From NCBI GenBank assembly GCA_031472005.1, contig PZJY01000006.1:2356001-2420000 (forward strand): DNA of 64,000 nucleotides. Direction: 5' to 3'. The stretch's first letter is position 1. Each line of letters starts with the position of its first letter. The stretch comes from Tetracladium setigerum. Taxonomy: Eukaryota; Ascomycota; Leotiomycetes; Helotiales. The notes below the pieces were generated by a model that saw nothing but the letters and a program-made list of their open reading frames with translations, had not been told where the DNA came from and made no database searches. Below are positions 32,613 through 44,000 of the stretch, in pieces. Position numbers and translations under genes: made by a program.

Positions 32613-34279
32613 TCAATCAATCTTCACACCAACCTTCCCAACCTTCCTCAACCCCCAAGCCACAACGCCCAAAACCAACAAATCACAACCCAAACAAAAC
32701 CAAAACGTCGCTCGATACCCCTCCATCAACCTTTCCCTCTCATCCCCTTTACTAGCCGCCATCGTCACAGTACTCGCCACAACAGCCGTAATCGCCAATC
32801 CCACACTATTCCCAATATTACTCACCGTATTAAACACGCCTCCGGCCAGCCCATGCGTTTCCGGTGGAAAGACCGTCGTAATGACGAGATTAGCAACCGT
32901 GAATAAGGTGTCTGCACAGCACGGTGTGGTAATCAGCACGAAGAAAGCGCAGTAGAAATACGGCCAAGATGGGTTGATGATTGCCATGAGCAGCGGGGAG
33001 ATACATGAGATTGCGGCAGCAGCGAAAACGAGTACGTCAGCGCGCACGAATTTGACAAGCCAGCCGGTGAGAATGTTGATGGCGGTGCCGGAGACGGCCA
33101 TGGGTAGGAAACGGATAGAGGCTTGGGTGGGAGTGATCAGTTGGACTTCTTGGAAGAAGAGCGTGAGGAAGAATTGGATTGCGTTCATCATGCCCCAGGT
33201 TAGGAAGACGGAGATGCAGAGGGATGTAAAGACGCGGTTTTCCAGAGCGAGGGAGGGATGATGATGTTGTGTCCGAGACGTTCTTGACGAAGGGAGTAGA
33301 AGCAGAATGTTGGGATGAGGAGGATGGCGATGGTGAAGAGGGCTATGGATGTTGGGGCGACGAAATTGGAGAGGCCGCCTGCAAGGACGGAGAGGACGTA
33401 TGATATGAGGCCCATGCATGTTGAGAGGAGGAGACATCCTACCCAGTCGATGTCGGTACGGATGCGTTTGTTGAGGGTAGACCAAGATTGGGATTCTGCT
33501 ATGGGATCCGAGGGGACGCAGAATATGGAGACGATGAAGACGAGCAGAGTTATCATCGTGCCGATGTAAAATCCCCATCTCCATCCAATACCATCAACGA
33601 AAACTCCACCTAGAACCAGGCCAATTGAGAAACCGACGGGCTGACCTGCACCTAGGCAAGCGAAGGCAATATTTCTTCCCGAGCCGGTTGGGATATTCTT
33701 CGTGATTAGAATGACGGAAGATGGAATACACAACGAGATAGCCACGCCTTGAGCGGCCCGGAAAAGAATCAGTTGAATGCCCGTCTTCGACAGTCCACAA
33801 GCAATAGTTGTGATCATCAACATAAAAGTTCCCATGAGGTAAACCTTTCGTCCTCCAACAACATCAGCAATGGACCCAGAAACCAACAATGTGCATCCAC
33901 AGGCCAAGGCATTCACAGAAGCCGGCCAGAGAAGCAGCTCGGCTTTGAGATTGACATCGTCAGCCATCGCCGGGAGAGAAACAGTCAAGATACCGCCCAT
34001 CATGCTGTTCATGAATGTAACGCATGCTACGGTGCCGATGATGACAGTGGTTTGCCATTTCGAGAGACTTGGTGTGATGCTTGAGGTGGTGAGGTTTTGG
34101 GCTGATTCATGGATTTCCGCCGGAGGGACGTGGAGAGAAGACCTTCGATGTATATCGGCTTTTGAATGGTGGGATGAAGGGTGTACTATTGACTCGAACT
34201 CAATGTCTTGTGATTCATCTCTCGATATCTCATACCTGCTATGAGGACGAGTAGAGGTGATGGTGCTAGTAGCCGACAT
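32613..34279 (-). CDS. MFS transporter (DHA14-like), with an apparent one-base frameshift
   Basis: ATG 34279 begins a hydrophilic N terminus of about 70 residues, then membrane segments with MFS hallmarks: SGSIADVVGGRKVYLMGTFM (loop 2-3 motif), GLVLGGVFVDGIGWRWGFYI and LSTCMGLISYVLSVLAGGLS. After GHNIIIPPSLWK the frame stops conforming; the family sequence NRVFTSLCISVFLTWGMMNA continues one frame over. The joint is an AAAA run (33238-33241 on the plus strand); one more A gives WKNRVFTS. Later segments include FFLTLFFQEVQLITPTQASI and THGLAGGVFNTVSNIGNSVG. Two frames together give about 555 residues and around 14 helices, normal for drug:H+ antiporters. The substrate cannot be told. A TA-repeat TATA element lies about 110 bp upstream. 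Confidence 0.85.
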
Positions 34280-35133
34280 TTTGCAGTACTGTTTGGGTTG
34301 GGGCCTGCCTGCAACAGCGGATGATGGCCAAACCAGATGATGGGAAAAGATGGGAGCTCCCCATCTCAGATTCAGGGGATTTCATTGCCTATATATATAT
34401 ATTGTAGATTTTACGTTTTCGTATGACGAGAGATTCGGGAAGAGTTTTCAAGAATTAGGCCATCTCGTGGTCACGAGGTCTTAGTCAGCGAAAGCCCCTG
34501 GATCTCGTCTCATCCCCGGACTCCGTCTCCGTATCCGTTCTGATTCTTGGTTGACCCTAATAATATTTCATGTCTTCTAAGCTACTGTTGACCATTTCCG
34601 AATGCGTCTCGGCGACAAAATTTGTTGGTCTCTTTGTGGCGTGAACCTCTGTGTGACAATCATGCCAATGTAAAAGAGAGGCCGTCGGAATCTCAAAGAT
34701 ACGCCTCCTCAGCGTATATCCGAGTACAGTGCTTTACCCCCCGCTTGTTTACATGTTCTCTGCATTAACTGCTCTTTCCCATGTTTAAAAACATTTCAAT
34801 AGTGCCAACTTCAAAGATCGGGGCCTCACTTATTCACCAATCTGTGTTGGAAAGGTGAAAAATCGTCAATATCATAAATCTATTCAACGCTGTGGAGCAC
34901 TCCCTTGAAAAGCGCTCCAAGTTTCCACTCATAGCCACCATCTCAAAATAAAACCACTTCTACACCACCAATACCCGATTCTCCTTCTCCAGACAGCCCC
35001 ACATTGAAAGTCTCTACATAACCAAATCTCTACATTGATGGTACGAGGATTGCCGGTACGTCTTGGCCTTCCGCTTAGTTTCACAGTGACAGTAAACCAC
35101 ATGATCAATAAACCTGGAGAACGACTTATGAGA
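34280..35133. other. Intergenic, about 850 bp
   Basis: Promoter region of the MFS gene and 3' flank of the 36523 gene. No further element recognised. Confidence 0.5.
34390..34402 (-). promoter_or_regulatory. TATATATA element upstream of the MFS gene
   Basis: A 13-nt alternating TA run sits 111 bp before the MFS start codon, a plausible TATA box. Based on position and sequence only. Confidence 0.4.
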
Positions 35134-36523
35134 TCACTCGTCATCATCGTCACTAATCTCTTCTTCGTCACTGATCTCATCATCGTCATGGTTCCATCTT
35201 TCTCCGAATTTCCCCTGATGACAATCAGCAATGTTCATCTCAAAATCTCATTAAACGATGATCTTACCTTTAGGTCATTCCGCCGACTTTTGCTTTGTGC
35301 CTTGTCTCTTTGTCGGTACTTGCCTCCCTGACATTTGAAGAGCTTTTGTGGATGGTTAGCCGTTTTTTGTTGGTGTCGAACTTCCGGTTTTGGGGAGTTG
35401 CTTCTTGTGCTTTTTCGCGAGAGTTTGCACTGCCTGTCCGCATTGTCGGCCAAGTATACGTCAAGGTCTCTGTCCAACTGTTCGTCCGGTTCTTCATCCA
35501 AGTCTTCGACGAAACGCCTATTCGAGTCACTAAGACTGATAAGGCACTAGACATCGTTAGCATCAATCAATCCATGATGTTTCGAGAGGTCAACTTGCCC
35601 TCCCTGATCTAGGTCTACAAAAAATAGTTCCGTAAGGAGCCATGGAAGCAGTAGTTTTCGGAGTAGGGTTTGTTTTGGCAGGTCGCTTGCGACAAGCCCG
35701 CCGCGTACGAGGCCTCGGAGGAGGTGTTAACAAAGGAGAGCCCAACGGAGAACCATCTGTTAGATTGATATTCGTTTGATCAGAGCTTGTTTGAGCAGAC
35801 TGGGGATTTGAAAAGGTGGTTTGGGAGGGTTGTTGATTGGCAGCGGGGGGATTCTGAGTGTCAGAACCAAAGGTAGGAGGAACTGCCGAAGTGTGCGAAG
35901 AGAATTGGGAATCTGTTGACCCTTTCTTACTTCCCGCTTTCTTCTTACTCTCATTTCCCTTTCTGATATCATTTTCCTCCTCTTTATCCCTCTCCTCCTC
36001 TCTACCTCTCTCCTCCTCGCCCTCCTCTTCATCCTTCTTCATTATTTTGCCCTTTTCCTCATCCTTGTCCTCCTTATCATGGTTCCCTTTGTCGCCATCG
36101 TTCTGGTCCTGACTTTGATCGCCATTCGAGCAGTTAGTTGAACCGACGTCTGGTAAACCTGCCGGAAATTCTGGCGAGGAATCGCTCGACGAGTTGTTCG
36201 AAGGGCCGCCCGAGGACCTAGACTTAGCATCATTTCTTCCGCAATTTCCGCCGTCGCTCTCTTCCACAGCCGGCTGAATTTTTTGGGGCTACTCAATGTT
36301 AGTCTTGCATCAATACATGAAGTTTTGGCATTTGACTCACTCCACTGTATTCATTTGGGACGAGGACGGAACCGTCGGAAGATTCTTCGGATTGGCCTGG
36401 AGAAGGTGTAGCAACATGTTTCTCGATTGGATCAGCGGGGCCACGAGCATTTGGTGGGTTGGTTTCTGATCGATTCGTCACATCAGTGGAGGGTCGTCTT
36501 TTCTCGTTATTGATCGGACTCAT
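35134..36523 (-). CDS. Hypothetical charged disordered protein, about 380 aa, four or five exons
   Basis: Start ATG 36523 (MSPINNEKRRPSTDVTNRSE). Clear introns: 36289..36340 (GTGAGT...GAGTAG), 35547..35594 (GTTGAC, GCTAAC branch, TCTAG) and 35215..35267 (GTAAGA...ATCAG). Exon 2 is a Glu/Lys-rich stretch with a basic Thr/Pro end. Linking exon 2 to the exon 35268..35546 needs either a 94-nt intron 35615..35708 (GTACGC, T-rich tract, TTGTAG) plus a 20-nt micro-exon 35595..35614 (LDQGGQ), or no intron and a T-run (A6 at 35619-35624) one base shorter, giving YGTIFVDLDQGGQ. The C-terminal exons read SNRRFVEDLDEEPDEQLDRD and end GKFGERWNHDDDEISDEEE plus Asp/Glu. Likely nuclear; function unknown. Confidence 0.6.
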
Positions 36524-37308
36524 GTTGTGAATGAAGGGAATATCCGACAAAAAGTAACAGAAGTGATGTTCCAAGAAAGATTGGAGATGAAAAGCTAAAG
36601 CTCCCCGTGGAGAAATGAGGTAGATGTACCTGACGGAAGACCTGATGGATGAGACTTCAAATATGGGAGTGTGTTGCGACGACGAAAGTAGACAGGTGCC
36701 AAGAGAACAACACCAGAGTGTCAAAGGAGCACCAGTGGAGGATGGATGCAAGGAGTGTTGACAACAGGGCGTGGTAATGAATGAAGATTTGGGTAAGCTA
36801 GGTAGATAGGTAGGTTGTGATCTGGCTGGTGGCTGTTGCAAGCAAGTTAAGCAAAGCAGTAGGAACGAAATAAATCAGTGAATGAATGTCTGGATAAGAA
36901 AATCTTGATGATATTTATTATTGTTGGTGGTGAGAGGAGGAGAAGAAGAAGAAGAAGAGAGAAGCGGAAGAAGAGAGGAAACGGGGAGAGGGGGAATCGG
37001 AAGGATGACCCACGCTAGACGGATTGTGACTGCCATCTTGATGAGGGAAATGAATAGTTTTGAGGGAAAGGAAGAACTGGTCTGGGAAGGAAGGAAGGTG
37101 GTTGTTGGAAGAGAATGAACACGTGACGTTATGTGGTTAGGGGATGTGACGTGGAGTTGGAGCTGCCGAAGATGAGAAAGAAAGTTGAGAAGGAGATTGC
37201 GATGATCTTCAAGACTTTTCAAATCTACCAGCTCTAAATCCAACAATTTCTGGGAAGCTTTCCCTTGAGACAAAGCAGGACAACCTCGTCCACGACTTCC
37301 TCCCTGCA
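36524..37308. other. Intergenic, 785 bp
   Basis: Upstream region of the 36523 gene and 3' end of the NmrA-like gene. Contains GA/AGA-rich simple sequence (about 36935-36975). No gene recognised. Confidence 0.5.
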
Positions 37309-37995
37309 TCAATTGAGCACAACCACAGCAGCCTTGACAAAAAGCCCCTCGATAGCAACCTTCACTAAGAAACTCGCCACATCCGCAGCATCAACAGAAT
37401 CACCCATACTCATCCCCACACCCTTGCTGTCTAGAACTCTCACATCCTTCTTCGTCCCATCCGACTTTTGCTCATCAAAACGTAACCTCACAGCCCTCAC
37501 AAGCGTCCAATCCATCTTCGTCTCTCTAATCTCTTTATCCAGAAGGTTATGATCCTCAAGCGCATACTTGATATTCGTCCAGCCCAAGAACACCTTACTC
37601 AACCACGGCAAATTTCCCCAGGAATCTCCAACCCCTGCCGTCGACATCACAATGATCCGAGAAATACCCGCTTGTTCTAACTCTTCGCAGACATTAGCGC
37701 AGGAGTCGGCGAGAAAGCGTGGAGGTGTCAATTGAGGCGAGAAAGGGCTGTCGGACTTGCGAACGGTATTAAGGGTGATGATTGCTGCGGAGGGTAGGAG
37801 AGAGGGTGTGGAGAGGAGAGCGCTGCGTATGTCGGATTTGGAGAGGGGCGATCCGGTGACAATGGTTAGACCGGGACGAGGGACAAGGCTACTGGAAGTA
37901 CGGACAAGAGATACTGCGGTGTGGCCTTGAGAGAGGATTTCGGATACGACATGTTGGCCGGTTCGTCCACTGGCGCCCAGGAGGAGGAAATGCAT
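37309..37995 (-). CDS. NAD(P)-binding Rossmann protein, NmrA/atypical SDR-like, 228 aa
   Basis: Single exon, ATG 37995. The N terminus MHFLLLGASGRTGQHVVSEI has the GASGxTG variant of the dinucleotide-binding motif right at the start, typical of atypical short-chain dehydrogenase/NmrA-like proteins. SRIIVMSTAGVGDSWGNLPW matches the region after strand 4-5; MDWTLVRAVRLRFDEQKSDG resembles the family's WTIVRP block. No catalytic Tyr-x3-Lys pair is evident, which fits a regulator or an NAD(P)H sensor as well as an oxidoreductase. It lies 223 bp downstream of, and in the same direction as, the Zn2Cys6 regulator. Substrate unknown. Confidence 0.85.
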   Translation of the reverse strand: MHFLLLGASGRTGQHVVSEILSQGHTAVSLVRTSSSLVPRPGLTIVTGSPLSKSDIRSALLSTPSLLPSAAIITLNTVRKSDSPFSPQLTPPRFLADSCANVCEELEQAGISRIIVMSTAGVGDSWGNLPWLSKVFLGWTNIKYALEDHNLLDKEIRETKMDWTLVRAVRLRFDEQKSDGTKKDVRVLDSKGVGMSMGDSVDAADVASFLVKVAIEGLFVKAAVVVLN

Positions 37996-38218
37996 GCTTT
38001 ATGAGGATGACAAGAGGTCTCTTCGACAGCTAGCTGCATGGGGTGTTGGAAATGCAAAAAAGGTTGCTGATTGAATGGGGACGAAGTTGCGCATTTATGT
38101 GTATTTGTCCAGTTGTTAGGACAAACAGCCAGTCGTTGTAGGAGGTCTAGCTCAGAGTCGAAACGAGTTGCTGATTGGTTGGCTCGGTCTGTATACTGCA
38201 TTGGAGCCGCATGCAACC

Positions 38219-39572
38219 TCATGCACGGATGCTGATCGATTGCGTGGCGCGCTCTGCATGACCCCTACCAGTTCCGCGAGATATCCTGTAGCCCTTGGCC
38301 CTCTCATTTGCTTTGTTAGCTATGTTCTGCAACACGTCGTTCTCCAACTGCAACTGGGCATCTAGAGCTGCGGAGGAGTCCAAAGCTCCCATGATCACAA
38401 TTTTCAACGCTTGGTGGAAAAAGCGCAGAAAAGAGACTGAAATTGTTTCGACGCCAGATCCACACTCCTTGTGGACGAAATTAAGATTTGCCAGCCATGA
38501 TTTCAAGGACTCTAGTAGTGTAGCTTTCTCGGGTAGTAGTCGAATTGCCATGCCTGCTGATTTGACTTGAGACACTTTTTCCAAAAACTTAAGTGTGGTC
38601 GCAGCGATTTTGTGAAGCTGTGTTCGTACATCAGGTGCAATCGTACACAGCTGGCGAGATTCAACGGGTGGATGATCCGACAAGACCAGACCACCAGCAT
38701 CAGTCTCCGATGGAGGTTCCTTAAATTTACAAGGCGCCGCAAAAAGCTTAATGAAGAAAACATCCAGCAGCGGTAGTTGATCGTCATATGCCGGCACCAA
38801 TGTATCCGCCACAAGACTTGGTCTCGCTCGGAACTCATGCATGATCTTCAGCCCCCGAATGATATGCTGACCCATAGCATCGTAGTTTTTCCACACCTGC
38901 TCAATACTGATAAACACCTGGCAGCATAACAGAGCTGACCTTATCCCGTGGAGGTCCGGAGCTGCCAGGCTGGATGCGACCCCACCTACAGCCATCCCAT
39001 ATTGCTGCAAGCCATACTGATACCTGGGACTCTGCTCTGCGTCAAATGTGGCACCGTCTCCCAAAATTTCGAGATCTTCCCGGAGAGCGCAGAGCGAGGA
39101 GATGGCGTGGCGAATTGGCGGATAGGTGACGCTGGCTTGAAGAACCTGTCTGGCTTCGTTGTTGCACCCGAGCTCCACATCGAACATGGTTTTGATGGAG
39201 AAGTATCGATGAAGAAGGTCGATGTCTTGAGTGGTTATCTGGTCAAATACAATGGTCCGGGGTGGCTGCAGATTTGAATAGACGTTCAGCTTGAAACTCA
39301 TGGTGTTGCTGCTCGCTTGGGCTGTCTTATTGATGGCTATTAGCCGAAAGGGAGAGTCGTAGCCATCACAAGTACGACCAGTGCTGATACATCTCTGGCA
39401 AGAAGGTTTCTTCTCGTCGCATTTGACTTTTCTAATTCTATCGATGATTGAGCTCCCACTTTCGACCAGTTCGAGTAAATCCCGCCGCAACTAACCTGCA
39501 CGTTGCACAACCCGTTTTGACCTTTCGACCACCCCGAATATTCCGCTTGTGGGTGACAATAGCGCTGTCCAT
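38219..39572 (-). CDS. Zn2Cys6 transcription factor, 431 aa
   Basis: Model: complement(join(38219..39437, 39496..39572)); the 58-nt intron (GTTAGT...CGATAG) splits the Zn cluster itself. Joined, residues 21-47 read GCATCRIRKVKCDEKKPSCQ and then RCISTGRTCDG: a canonical C-x2-C-x6-C-x5-C-x2-C-x6-C binuclear cluster. The remainder (FDQITTQDIDLLHRYFSIKT, then SLCALREDLEILGDG) fits the fungal-specific regulatory domain of the family often called Fungal_trans_2. No signal or membrane segment. Nuclear DNA-binding regulator by family. It is divergent from the GST gene (471 bp between starts), so GST is a plausible target; that is inference. Confidence 0.9.
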
Positions 39573-40042
39573 AATGGGGAGGAATGGGATGTAAAAGAGG
39601 AAGAAGAGCAAAAGCGCGAGCAGACAAATCAAAAGAGATAAGAAAAGAAGACAAGTTGCACTTGTATGTAATCACGTTTGTTGTCGTTGCGCCTCCCGAG
39701 CGCGCCGAGAAGCGAGATCCGAGAAGCTGGGATTCTTGGCGCTAGCCCTTTTGGGTGGCCAAAGCGAGCCTACCAATCATCTTGTAAGCCGAAGCTCCAC
39801 TCCTAAATTGCTTGGTTCGTGTCACGACATGGTATCGTGGAGCCAACATTCTCTCTTACTCCGTAGGTATTGAACTAACTCACTCTCCTTGGAGTATATA
39901 TATCTACCTTGATTGCCCTCAATCTGTCTCAAAATGAACTTCAACTACCACCATCATTCACTCCATGTCAAGGCTCACAAAGGCCTTCGGAATTGCATCA
40001 AAACTCCTGCCAAACTCCAATCCTAGCTCATTAACCTTGAAA
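39573..40042. other. Divergent promoter between regulator and GST
   Basis: 470 bp shared by the Zn2Cys6 gene (minus) and GST (plus). It holds a TATATATAT box at 39895 and an upstream in-frame ATG (39965) for GST. Several CGG/CCG triplet pairs are not clearly arranged as a Zn2Cys6 site. Confidence 0.55.
39895..39903 (+). promoter_or_regulatory. TATA box of the GST gene
   Basis: TATATATAT lies 62-70 bp before ATG 39965 and about 140 bp before ATG 40043. The distance fits transcription start between the TATA and the first ATG. Confidence 0.5.
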
Positions 40043-40830
40043 ATGTCACCACCAACTTTCACTCTCTACGGCTGTCTTGGTTCAACCAACACCGATCGCG
40101 TTCGCCTGACTCTCGCCGAAGCTGGCTTCACGGATTTCAAATTTGAAAATATCAATCTTATGAGGGGGGAGCACAAAGTATGTAGCAAACTTCTCTCCTT
40201 TTGCTCTTCCAGATATCGGGCCACCGTATCGACAACATTCCATTGCGGCAGAATCCCAAGCTAACCTCGTCCCCCCAGTCTGCAGAACACATGAAACGTC
40301 ATCCATGGGGCAAAATTCCGGCCATAACTACCGCTGAGGGCTTCAGTCTTTATGAGAGTCGTGCAATCTGCAAATACCTCGCAACGAAGTACTCCATTTC
40401 ACTTCTCCCCTCTACTTCGGACGCTGAAGCTGTCGCTCTATTCGACCAGGCGCAATCTACGGAACTTCTCTACTTTGCAGATCCGGCAGGGAAAATCGTC
40501 TTCGAGAAAATCGGTAAAAAGTTCATGCTGGGGCTGCCTGCAGATGAAGTCGTCGTATCTGCTGCATTGAGCTCCGTCGAGAATTTTTTTGATGTTGCCG
40601 AAGGGTTTTTACAGCACAGAGGGTACATGGCTGGAGATGCCTTCACTCTGGTGGATATCTACTATATTCCCCTGATTGACAGACTTTTCGCATGTGGCTA
40701 TGGAGACATCATTGTCAGTCGGAAGGCTGTAAATGCTTGGTGGAATCGCTGTGTGGATCGGCCAGCAATAAAGAGCATGTTGGCCGATGATAAAGAGGCT
40801 TTTGAGGCTTTGATTGCTGCCAGTCAATAA
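40043..40830 (+). CDS. Glutathione S-transferase
   Basis: Model: join(40043..40177, 40279..40830), 228 aa; 101-nt intron with GTATGT, GCTAACC branch and CCCCAG. The thioredoxin-like N-terminal domain reads FTLYGCLGSTNTDRVRLTLA and HPWGKIPAITTAEGFSLYES, with the cis-Pro (KIP) and the ES pair that contacts the glutathione gamma-glutamyl group. The C-terminal helical domain has GYMAGDAFTLVDIYYIPLID with the conserved D of the GxFTxAD-type motif. Best match in memory is the fungal phi-like/Ure2-EF1Bgamma group. An in-frame ATG at 39965 would add 26 residues rich in Lys, Arg, Ser and Leu without acidic residues, a possible mitochondrial presequence. Cytosolic detoxification is the default role. 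Confidence 0.9.
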
Positions 40831-41082
40831 GATGGACGGCTATTGCGATAGCTTCTACTACAAATATACGGAGGAACATGAGGCTTCAAAATCAAAACAA
40901 ATTCATTACAAATAGCTTCTTTCATGTACTCAACGCCCCAGATCTCTAAAATTCCACCCACTTGAAAATTTCGAACGCAAAACCAACTACTACCACCCCA
41001 GCAATCGACATAGTACGCCTGGAGTTGACTTCTTCGATTCTCACCGCATCCTCTTCCAGATTTTGATAATCTCTCTTCGAGC
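40831..41082. other. Intergenic, 252 bp
   Basis: Convergent 3' ends of GST and the SNF2-family gene. No feature recognised. Confidence 0.5.
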
Positions 41083-44000
41083 TCATCGGAGTGGTTTCAA
41101 AGGCCGCATTCCAGTGGCCTCGTTAAAATCTAGCGAAGAAGTCCGTACCTTGGCGAGCATCAACTCACATTCTCTATTGCTCAACACTCTACCAAAAGCT
41201 TCCTTGCGATCTCTCTGTCGTTTCACAATCGCCTTTTCGACTTCATTCCCGGAGTCGATCAAGCGGTAGGAAAACGAACAGTCATTCTTTTGGCCGATGC
41301 GATGAACACGACCATAGACCTGGAGCTCATTGACGAATTCGATGTCAGGCTCCATCAAAACAATATTCGCAGCACGAGTCAGTTGAAGACCTGTTCCAAT
41401 CAATCTAGTGGTTCCGATTAGAATTTGGTTATTTCGTGTTTGCCTTCGTTTACCCTGGTCGTCTAGTACGTCCGTGAAAGCCTCGAGTGTTGCCATTCTT
41501 TCTTTTGTTAACATTCTGGGCATTATCCATCCGACAGTGTCGTTCTTCTTTGGAAAGTATTTCAATATGAACTGGGTAAATTAGCTAGCTCCCGAGGAGA
41601 AATCGCTAGAGGGAAGCGTACCATTCTTATAATAAAAACCACCTGAGGAAAGCTTGACATGATGATCAATTTTTGCTGCTCTCCTGCATGATCTAGTTGT
41701 TGATCTATTAATTGTATTAATGAATAGAGCCACAAAAGCTTGGGGCTCTCTTCCACAATATTTCGAATATGCGCGTAGTACGAGTTATCCTTCAGCCTGT
41801 CGGTCATCTTTCCAGCCATCATGAATTGCAAGGTCTCCTCGGCGGTCAGATCCAACCTGCTTTTAGGATCTCTGCTATTCACCAGCTTGATAAGATATGG
41901 AAAGGACGCAAAAATGCGCAACCGCCATTGGAGTCGACAAATAGTGTTGAATCTGAGCTTCGTAGGCCTGTTGTCCGAAAGTCTCTTTTCGGGGAACTTA
42001 TCCCACGTTTCCTGAAGTTCCTCCAACTTTTGCAACTTTTCTCCCTCAAACAATGCCTCGTATTCTAGTATCCTCTGATGAAAGTTTGCCACTCTCAATT
42101 TGAAGTCTGGATTTGAAACCAAGAATACGTCTTGATGACAGTGCGGCTTCAGTTTGATCAGTCGGTGTCCAAACCACAAGGTATCAGCCGTCCGCCTCAG
42201 CACAAAATTAGTAAGAAAAGGCTTGAATGCGTCAAGAGCCTTGTCAACATTACTGCTATCCGGATTTTCAATCTGAAGCTCTCTATCATAATCTTTACAA
42301 ATACCGTCAAGTCGCCGGTACGTAAAATATTTCAGCACAGGATCATTCATCCAACTACTTCCAGCTCGACTAGCTTGCTGTTCAATAGCCGACAAAACCC
42401 CTTCAAGTCCTCGTGGCGATTGAGAGAACGGCGTGCCAGAATAACCCCACAAGAATGGTTTATGCGCTCCTGGCAAATCATACAGGATCTTTCCTCTTCC
42501 ACTCCCCTTCAAGTATTCCTCGTGCGACTCGTCGATCATCGCTAGCCCAATCACGATTTGATGCCGAGTTCCCGTCTTCCACGTTCCATCAATTCCCATT
42601 ACTTGTCCTTTGTACTCGAACTTTTTGATCCAGTCTTTGTAGTTGAGGAGTGTTGTGAGTACCAGCCATCCACTTTGTGTTGGTTTCGCGATGTCTTTTG
42701 CTTTTCCGCTTCCTTTGGTCGCTTCTAGTCTGGTTTTGTTTCTTGCTTGTGATGAACTTGCCATCATGTCTGCTGCTTTTGATTTGTCGTCAAACGCTCC
42801 TTTGAAATCCACTACAATGGTCAATCCAAGAACCGTTCCATCCGAAGTATCAACATGCCTCTTCCACTCCGCCCACCAATTCCTCACCAACTTATCCGGA
42901 ATAACAGCAAGCCTCACCCCATGCTGCGGCAGCATCTTCGATGTCGGATTCGACGACGCACAAGGACAAGAAATCCACCCCGCCAATCTTCCACCAGGGC
43001 ACCTATCAGCATCATGTTGATCTTCATTACGAAGATGTTTCCCATCTCTCGCAGATCTCGACTTCTCCACTATAGCCCACAGACACGCCAGCTGTCTCTC
43101 CACAACGAAAAATGCTAGAAACGAGAGTGTCTTGCCCAGACCCATGGAGTCGGCTACGAATCCCCCACCGAGCTTTCGGGATGTTATCATTTGCCAGTAC
43201 ACACCGAATGCTTGGTATTGATATATTTTGGTTCGGAGACCGGCGATATAGACTAGTTCGTCTAGGGCGGTCTTGGTGGGATCGATCTTGAACATGCGGC
43301 AGCATTCTTCCCAGCGATCGTTGGGGAGGGGGTTGGCTGGGTCATCGAGTTGGGTGAGACCGGGGAGGTTTTGGAGATTTTGTAATCTGTTTATAGTCAG
43401 TAACCAGGGATCACTCCACTAACTTGTGCGATGTATCTGAGTCAGGCTTTTTTTCTGGGACCGCCATGATTGGTGATGGCAGGTCGACTTTGACAACGAC
43501 AAGGACGAAGAGGAGGGAGGAGACCACAAAAATATTAGAAAGGTGAACGACTTACTTCTCCACTACACGATCCGCCGCCGGAACTTCGTCATCTTCCTCC
43601 AGCTCATCATCATCTCTCGCATCATCCTCTTCATGCAACAACTCGATCTCATTCATTTCATCAAGAGGCACTTCTTCATGTGAAGCATAGCGCTCAATTT
43701 CATCCTCTCCGTCATCTTCATCACCACCACTTTTATACGCCATCCGACGATGGATAACGAAAAGCTCACTCCATTGCACGTCGCGCTCTGCTACTGACCA
43801 CTTTTTTTTCTGGATAATACTGTTCAAAGCCGATTTCACGACATGGCCTGTTCTAACAACCCTGGAAGGACTGGCTGGAGGAGATTGTGTGATGTCGCTC
43901 CGATAATCATTTTCGAAATATGGTGTTTTCGGTCTTGGAGGTGTCGTCGCCCTCGTAATATTGCTCGAGGGCGAGAAAGGGGGGCTTTGTCCAGGTGTGA

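Noticed and set aside
33200..33584. Two overlapping minus-strand frames read as two separate transporters
   Set aside because: The second starts without a sensible N terminus and continues the first exactly at the A4 run; one gene with an indel explains both.
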